This document shows, one piece after another, positions 5,878-9,942 of a stretch of DNA of 9,942 bases (positions within the stretch are counted from its first letter, which is position 1; every line of letters starts with the position of its first letter). The notes below the pieces were generated by a model that saw only the letters and a program-made list of their open reading frames with translations, was not told where the DNA came from and did no database searches. A program made the position numbers and the translations under genes. The stretch is from the NCBI GenBank assembly GCA_020853255.1, contig JADYZI010000126.1, positions 1 to 9,942 of the forward strand, read 5' to 3'. Origin of the DNA: Acidobacteriota bacterium (GTDB lineage Bacteria; Acidobacteriota; Blastocatellia; Pyrinomonadales; Pyrinomonadaceae).

Positions 5878-6387
5878 TTATGGCAACGGTGTGAATTCGC
5901 TGATTTTTGTGACAAACGGGCCTTCGTTCGCTGCGATCTTGGGATAAAGTTTGATTTCTCGTGGAAATCCGTAGTGTTCGTCGTATTTGACCTCCAGCCG
6001 AGTTCCTTCTTTGCAGTTTGCTTCAATAAAAGCAAACAATTCCATCACGGTTGCCAGCTTTTCATAGTCGTCGGTCCTCGTTAACTCCGTGGTCTTTCCG
6101 AATGGCCCGAACTTAACGAGACTGTCGCCCTTTACCTCGGTCTTGAACGGCACAAAGAAATATGCACCGCCTCTGTACTGCGTGACGATGTACGAGTAAT
6201 GGTTCACGCGCGCATCAAGCCAGGCCTCCTTGTTAGCTTCAATAGCGGCATAATCACATCTGTTTTGCGCCCGAGTACAGGCTACAAGAGAAAGAAACGA
6301 AGTCACGAGAAGGCCAATCACAACCATACGTTGAAACCTCGCAGCAAATTCACCTGCAAGCCGAAAGCTTGTTAACATAAATATCAT
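5878..6387 (-). CDS. DUF6174-like lipoprotein
   Basis: The product has 169 residues. An AGGAGG six bases before the ATG at 6387 decides the start. Residues 1-20 are basic, 21-36 hydrophobic, and LVAC at 34-37 is a good lipobox, so a lipoprotein is predicted. An internal ATG at 6327 would give a more usual signal length. The mature part has the signature I associate with DUF6174: NHYSYIVTQ (62-70), a central KLATVMELFAFIEANCKEG (110-128), then YDEHYGFPREIKL (135-147) and a terminal SEFTPL (163-168). The family has no known biochemical role; members are small exported or lipid-anchored proteins. The gene sits between two copies of a 53-base Rhs direct repeat, together with the gene at 6576-7199. 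Its stop is 7 bases before the Rhs core piece. Confidence 0.8.
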   Translation of the reverse strand: MIFMLTSFRLAGEFAARFQRMVVIGLLVTSFLSLVACTRAQNRCDYAAIEANKEAWLDARVNHYSYIVTQYRGGAYFFVPFKTEVKGDSLVKFGPFGKTTELTRTDDYEKLATVMELFAFIEANCKEGTRLEVKYDEHYGFPREIKLYPKIAANEGPFVTKISEFTPLP

Positions 6388-6535
6388 TCAAAGCCTCCTC
6401 ACTGGCCGCATTTGTGGTCAAAGACCCATTCGTCTTTTTATTAGTGAATTCCGAAATATCCATTGATGCGAACTGCTTCGGGCCGACTCGATAAATATCG
6501 CATGCTGGCCTAGAGAATAACGAAGAAGTCTTCAT
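6350..6535 (-). CDS. Small open frame, possible remnant (doubtful)
   Basis: A 61-codon frame (MKTSSLFSRPACDIYRVGPK, then QFASMDISEFTNKKTNGSLT and on to NKLSACR) fills the gap between the secreted gene at 6576-7199 and the DUF6174-like gene, overlapping the latter by 38 bases. No convincing ribosome site precedes its ATG (AAGATCGAGC). Its place just before an exported gene matches that of the toxin-tip fragment at 4343-4666, so it could be the tail of a lost tip. It could equally be chance open frame. Composition gives no family clue. Confidence 0.25.
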   Translation of the reverse strand: MKTSSLFSRPACDIYRVGPKQFASMDISEFTNKKTNGSLTTNAASEEALNDIYVNKLSACR

Positions 6536-6575
6536 GCTCGATCTTCCGCTAGGTCGTCACCGTCATTCTTTTAGT

Positions 6576-7199
6576 CTACTGCGGCCACGGTTTGGGCGTG
6601 CATCGTTGAGGTGGAAACTTATCTTTGTCCGTGCGATCTCTCCACGGTCCTATTCCGACGGTTACACCGACTTCAGAGATCTTCGTTTGATCGGAATCCT
6701 TCCATTTAATGTCCGTTGCGGCGATTGTGACGACAAAGTCATCAACACGAATATTGCGAACCGTCTTAATGAATGGATATCCACGCCCCTCGCACCACAA
6801 AGGCTTGTTGTTGCCATCAATTACGCGTGGCTTGAGTTCAGGACAGATCATTCCGGCATAACCAAATGCGTAGGACTCAAGAAAGTTTACCTGGAGGCCT
6901 CTAGGGGAACTCCGGTCGGTCAGTTCAAACCTCCACACCGGAAGATCCCCAAAATCGGAAATGCCTGATTCAAGTGACAATTCGAAGACTCTACCATTGT
7001 CCGCGGTCAACTCTTTCTTGAACGTATTGACCTTCCCGAGAGCAAAGTGGAATTCCTGCTTAGGCAGCACCGACCCAAAACATCTATCCTCGGTTCCATA
7101 AATAGCGTCCGGCGGCTTCGGGAAATCAGTGAGCTGCCCGTGCCCATACGCAGCAAATAGACACACCAAAACAGTCGCTTTTACAAAATTGCCGAACAT
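6576..7199 (-). CDS. Secreted protein of unknown function
   Basis: The product has 207 residues. MFGNFVKATVLVCLFAAYGHG is a signal peptide with cleavage likely before QLTDFPKPP. The mature part is mixed, with aromatic- and cysteine-containing segments (EDRCFGSVLPKQEFHF, GYAGMICPELKPRVIDG, PLWCEGRGYPFIK, and QRCTPKPWPQ at the end). Four mature cysteines could form two disulphides, consistent with an oxidising compartment. The family is not recognised. A purine-rich AAGAAAAGAGAG precedes the ATG but is unusually close to it. A 53-base Rhs piece lies 23 bases upstream and reads in frame to a TAA about 10 bases before this ATG, so it may be coupled to leftover Rhs translation or to nadE readthrough. 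It forms a cassette with the DUF6174-like gene. Confidence 0.8.
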   Translation of the reverse strand: MFGNFVKATVLVCLFAAYGHGQLTDFPKPPDAIYGTEDRCFGSVLPKQEFHFALGKVNTFKKELTADNGRVFELSLESGISDFGDLPVWRFELTDRSSPRGLQVNFLESYAFGYAGMICPELKPRVIDGNNKPLWCEGRGYPFIKTVRNIRVDDFVVTIAATDIKWKDSDQTKISEVGVTVGIGPWRDRTDKDKFPPQRCTPKPWPQ

Positions 7200-7222
7200 C
7201 TCTCTTTTCTTAAAGAGTCACT

Positions 7223-7275
7223 ATCAACACTCCAGATGCATCATACACGAAGATCGTGGCCTCCTCGGCAGAAAC
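7223..7275 (-). pseudogene. Rhs core fragment immediately after nadE
   Basis: The minus strand reads SAEEATIFVYDASGVLI, matching ISADEATIFVYDASGVLI of the core piece at 5460-5870. It begins about 5 bases after the TGA of nadE and breaks off after GVLI, where the other copy continues AEYSGEV. It has neither start nor tip. This is the upstream edge of the accessory island, and it sits exactly at the end of a housekeeping gene. Confidence 0.85.
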
Positions 7276-7280
7276 TTTCT

Positions 7281-8951
7281 TCACACGCCGGCCTTGCGTT
7301 TGTAATGGTGAGTAATGGGGCGGCGGCGGCCGACGCCGATGGCATTTTTAGAGACGATGATGGTTGGCGGGAGCTGCTGGCGTTTGAATTCGTTCGCGGG
7401 ATGCTCGACCTTGTTGAGGATCCAATAGACGCGATCACGATCGTGGCCCGCGGCGATGATCTCTTCGGGCGAGGCCTTCTGCTCGAAATACATTTCAAGG
7501 ATAGGATCCATAACGGGATACGGCGGCAAGCTGTCCTCGTCTTTTTGGTTCGGGGCGAGTTCTGCCGACGGCGGTTTCTCGATGATGCGGTTCGGGATGA
7601 TCTCGCGGCCGGCACGTTCGTTCAATTCGCGGGCAATGTCCCAAACTTCCGTTTTCAGAACGTCGCCGAGGACGGCGAGGCCGCCATTCGTATCGCCATA
7701 GAGCGTGCAGTAACCGACGGCGAGTTCACTCTTGTTGCCGGTCGAGAGCAGCAGGCGTTTTTCGGAGTTCGAGATCGCCATCAATATAAGGCCGCGAAGC
7801 CGCGATTGCATATTTTCGGCAGCGAGAGATTCGCCGCCGCGCGTTGGCTTATCGAGATGAAGCTGCTTTGCGAGAAGATCGAATGCGTCGGAGATCGGCT
7901 CTATTCGAGATTGACAGCCGAGATTCGCGACGAGTTCTTCGCTGTCCGTCACGCTGCCTTCTGAGGAATACGGCGACGGCATCATCACGCAGAGCACGTT
8001 CTCAGGGCCGAGAGCTTCGGCCGCGAGAGCCGCGACGAGAGCCGAATCCATTCCGCCCGAGAGGCCGAGCAACGCCTTTTCGAATCCATTTTTGCGGGCG
8101 TAATCGCGTATTCCCAAAACCAACGCACGATGGATCGATGCGGTTTCGCCGCCCGTGATGCCGCGAGCGTCGGGTTTGCGAACATCCAGTTCGACCGTCT
8201 CGACGAATTCGTCGAACGCGGGGGCCTGCAGGATGATGTCGCCTTCTTCATCAGCGATCAGACTCGCTCCGTCGAAAACGATGCCGTCGTTGCCGCCGAC
8301 AAGATTCACAAAGACGATCGGGATCTTTTGCAGCTTTGCGCGATGCGCGACCATGTCGCAGCGAAGCCGGATCTTTCCTTTGTTGTAGGGCGATGCGTTG
8401 ATCGAAACGAGGATCTCGGCGCCGAGCGAAATGACCTCGTCGGTCGGGTCTGTCTCATAAAGGCGGTCTTTCCAGAACGTCTTGTCGTTCCAAAAATCTT
8501 CGCAGACGACGACACCGACCTTCTTGCCGGCGATCTCAAAAAGGCGATGCGTCCCTGATTCTGCAGGCTCGAACCAACGCGGATCGTCAAAGACATCGTA
8601 TTCCGGCAGCAGCGATTTGTCCGCAAAACCGAGCAACACACCATCCGAGATCACGGCAGCAGAGTTGTAAAGCCTTCTGCCGTCGTTATCTTCATTTGGG
8701 CGAACGGTCCCGACGATCGCAGTAATGCCGGTTGTTGCGGGAATGATCTCGGCAAGCGGTTCGCCGACATGAGTCACGATGTCACGATCCTGGAACCAAT
8801 CCTGCGACGTGTAGCCGTGAGTTGCTACCTCGGGGAAAACGACGAGGTCCGAGCCCTCGGCCTTTGCCTTCTCGATCGCAGCGACGATCTTCGCCGTGTT
8901 GCCGGCAACATCACCGTTAGTAGTGTTGATCTGTGCGATCGTGACCTTCAT
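7281..8951 (-). CDS. nadE: Glutamine-dependent NAD+ synthetase
   Basis: The 556-residue protein makes NAD+ from nicotinic acid adenine dinucleotide (deamido-NAD+), ATP and glutamine: the last step of NAD biosynthesis, in the cytoplasm. It has two domains. The N-terminal glutamine amidase of the nitrilase type has the triad E41 (in VVFPEVA), K112 (in FADKSLLPEYD) and C150 (in VVVCEDFW). The C-terminal ATP-pyrophosphatase synthetase has the PP-loop SGGMDS at 298-303, LSTGNKSE at 402-409, KPPSAELAPNQKDEDSLPPY at 459-478 and EFKRQQLPP at 521-529. The length fits the two-domain bacterial type, and it looks intact. The ATG overlaps the stop of the AbrB-like gene by 4 bases (8948-8951), so it is probably translationally coupled in an operon with the two upstream genes. 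Rhs sequence begins about 5 bases after its stop. Confidence 0.97.
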   Translation of the reverse strand: MKVTIAQINTTNGDVAGNTAKIVAAIEKAKAEGSDLVVFPEVATHGYTSQDWFQDRDIVTHVGEPLAEIIPATTGITAIVGTVRPNEDNDGRRLYNSAAVISDGVLLGFADKSLLPEYDVFDDPRWFEPAESGTHRLFEIAGKKVGVVVCEDFWNDKTFWKDRLYETDPTDEVISLGAEILVSINASPYNKGKIRLRCDMVAHRAKLQKIPIVFVNLVGGNDGIVFDGASLIADEEGDIILQAPAFDEFVETVELDVRKPDARGITGGETASIHRALVLGIRDYARKNGFEKALLGLSGGMDSALVAALAAEALGPENVLCVMMPSPYSSEGSVTDSEELVANLGCQSRIEPISDAFDLLAKQLHLDKPTRGGESLAAENMQSRLRGLILMAISNSEKRLLLSTGNKSELAVGYCTLYGDTNGGLAVLGDVLKTEVWDIARELNERAGREIIPNRIIEKPPSAELAPNQKDEDSLPPYPVMDPILEMYFEQKASPEEIIAAGHDRDRVYWILNKVEHPANEFKRQQLPPTIIVSKNAIGVGRRRPITHHYKRKAGV

Positions 8952-9118
8952 TCGGAAGCCATCTCATCCCAATTTCCTTCATCCTTTCGGATTACAAGTT
9001 TTCCGTCGATATCTTCGAGAGCTACCGTGCCGCCGTCTTTAAGACCCAAGGAGTTAAGTATTTCAGGCGGAACTACGATTCCACCGTCTTCTTCGATCGT
9101 CACAGTGAAACGTTCCAT
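8948..9118 (-). CDS. AbrB/MazE-like (SpoVT-AbrB) small DNA-binding protein
   Basis: A complete 56-residue frame reads MERFTVTIEEDGGIVVPPEI, LNSLGLKDGGTVALEDIDGK, LVIRKDEGNWDEMASE. This is the swapped-hairpin AbrB/SpoVT/MazE pattern: a strand pair, I-V-V-P-P-E-I at 14-20, LGLKDGGTV, then a second strand pair ending KLVIRK. Such proteins bind DNA as dimers and serve either as transition-state regulators or as antitoxins. No toxin gene lies beside it: downstream is nadE, which it overlaps by 4 bases (ATGA), and upstream is the regulator at 9122, whose stop is 3 bases before this ATG. No strong ribosome site is visible, consistent with coupling to the upstream gene. It may be an orphan antitoxin-type regulator of this operon; that is inference. 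Confidence 0.85.
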   Translation of the reverse strand: MERFTVTIEEDGGIVVPPEILNSLGLKDGGTVALEDIDGKLVIRKDEGNWDEMASE

Positions 9119-9121
9119 AGA

Positions 9122-9931
9122 TCAAGTTGTCGCATCTGGCGGCTCGGCCGCTTTTTTGACCATTGTCAGGCGGTTGCCGCGGTCGTTGTATTTGACCTCG
9201 TCCATGATGTTGTAGATGAACAGGACGCCGCGGCCGCTTGTTTTGAAGAGATTCTGCGGGTCGAGCGGATCAGGGATCGAGTTGACATCAAAGCCGTCGC
9301 CTTCGTCCTCGACGGTAAACTTTGCCTCAGCGGGCGAGATCTCGGCAGCGATACGCACGATCTTCGTCGTATCGAACTTGTTCCCGTGCTTCACGGCGTT
9401 CACAAACGCCTCGTCCAGGGCGACAAACAGGTTCGATCTTTCCGGTTTTACGACGCCGAGTTTCTCGACACGCTTCATCAGGTATTCGAGAACGATGTGC
9501 ATCAGCGAAATGACGCTCGGCAGCTCAAATTCGATATGTTCGACGAGCTTCTGCACCTCATCTTCCTTATCGACAAAGCGGATCTTGTAATCGAGCACGG
9601 TCGCGACGATCTGCTGCAGTTCTTCCTCGACAAACTCTTCTTGTCGGAAAAGGGCCGCGCAAAGCTTGAATATCTTGAGACGGTCGATCCCTTCGGCAAA
9701 GGTCGGATTCGGAAGGCAGCGGGCAACACCGCAATCTGCAGGAGCAGATCCGGCAGCTGAACTCACATCGAGGTCAGAAATGACGATGTCGAAAGTTTCG
9801 AGCGGGCCCAGTTTGATCGCCTCTTCGCGGTTCGGAAGGATGCGGACGTCATGGCCGACGTGCGAAAAGACCTCGCCAAGCGCGCTTGCGAGATCGTCGT
9901 GGTCGTCGATAATCAGTATCCGCCGCTGCAT
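9122..9931 (-). CDS. Receiver-like domain fused to HATPase (anti-sigma/RsbW-type) regulator
   Basis: The product has 269 residues. The N-terminus is the first half of a response-regulator receiver: ILIIDDHDD gives the acidic pair D9/D10, and IVISDLDV gives the phosphoacceptor candidate D53. After that the usual receiver T/S and K strands are not recognisable; an Ala/Gly/Pro/Cys-containing linker (57-80) leads to helices (82-160). Residues 165-258 are a GHKL ATPase of the RsbW/SpoIIAB class, with an N-box in ALDEAFVNAVKHGNK (E174, N178, H182), a G1 box VEDEGDGFD and a G2 box TSGRGVLFIYNIMDEV. Such proteins usually bind anti-anti-sigma or sigma factors under signal control. Only 11 bases of upstream sequence are present, so start and promoter cannot be judged. 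It heads the operon with the AbrB-like gene and nadE. Confidence 0.85.
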   Translation of the reverse strand: MQRRILIIDDHDDLASALGEVFSHVGHDVRILPNREEAIKLGPLETFDIVISDLDVSSAAGSAPADCGVARCLPNPTFAEGIDRLKIFKLCAALFRQEEFVEEELQQIVATVLDYKIRFVDKEDEVQKLVEHIEFELPSVISLMHIVLEYLMKRVEKLGVVKPERSNLFVALDEAFVNAVKHGNKFDTTKIVRIAAEISPAEAKFTVEDEGDGFDVNSIPDPLDPQNLFKTSGRGVLFIYNIMDEVKYNDRGNRLTMVKKAAEPPDATT

Positions 9932-9942
9932 AAAACGATCTA

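Noticed and set aside
5871..6035. N-terminal 56 residues of the open frame leading into the Rhs core piece
   Set aside because: This part is the DUF6174-like gene read in another frame; Rhs homology starts only at about 5870, with no start codon.
7236..7964. Long plus-strand open frame of 242 codons opposite nadE, plus shorter ones at 8130-8558 and 9386-9760
   Set aside because: They are antisense to the strongly supported nadE and regulator genes and arise from codon bias there; they show no ribosome site or recognisable domain.

Overview
This window looks like part of a soil or environmental bacterial chromosome of the Acidobacteriota type. Class Blastocatellia is my best guess, inferred from the Rhs core wording, the abundant small hairpin repeats and the receiver/ATPase fusion protein; no rRNA or other decisive marker is present. 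All supported genes lie on the minus strand, so transcription runs from high to low coordinates.

The right quarter (7281-9931) is an ordinary compact operon. It encodes a receiver-like/HATPase regulator of the anti-sigma-factor type, a 56-residue AbrB/MazE-like DNA-binding protein that is easily missed, and glutamine-dependent NAD+ synthetase (nadE). The last two genes overlap by 4 bases.

Everything downstream of nadE (1-7275) is an accessory island made from broken pieces of an Rhs-repeat gene alternating with small genes. Rhs core pieces lie at 7223-7275, 5460-5870, 3698-3787, 2173-2221, 1517-1645 and 711-779. Five of these six begin within about 8 bases of the stop codon of the preceding gene, including the housekeeping gene nadE. 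Between them are eight small genes (one cut by the window edge), and every one encodes an N-terminal signal peptide. One has a DUF6174-like domain; the rest are unrecognised. Two of them directly follow what look like Rhs C-terminal toxin tips: a tail fused to a core piece at 5214-5459, and an orphan tip with an in-frame stop at 4343-4666. The simplest reading is a graveyard or reservoir of displaced Rhs tip/immunity modules whose immunity-like proteins are exported. That would fit toxins acting outside the cytoplasm. No full-length Rhs gene, secretion system or transposase is visible.

The stretches without genes (100-710, 1420-2172, 3380-3697) are mosaics of short palindromic repeats: at least four hairpin families plus an AGCTGA-rich repeat and a three-copy GCATTGCA element. 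At three places the same composite of hairpins is joined to the same point of the Rhs core, so the Rhs stub and the repeat appear to have spread as one unit.
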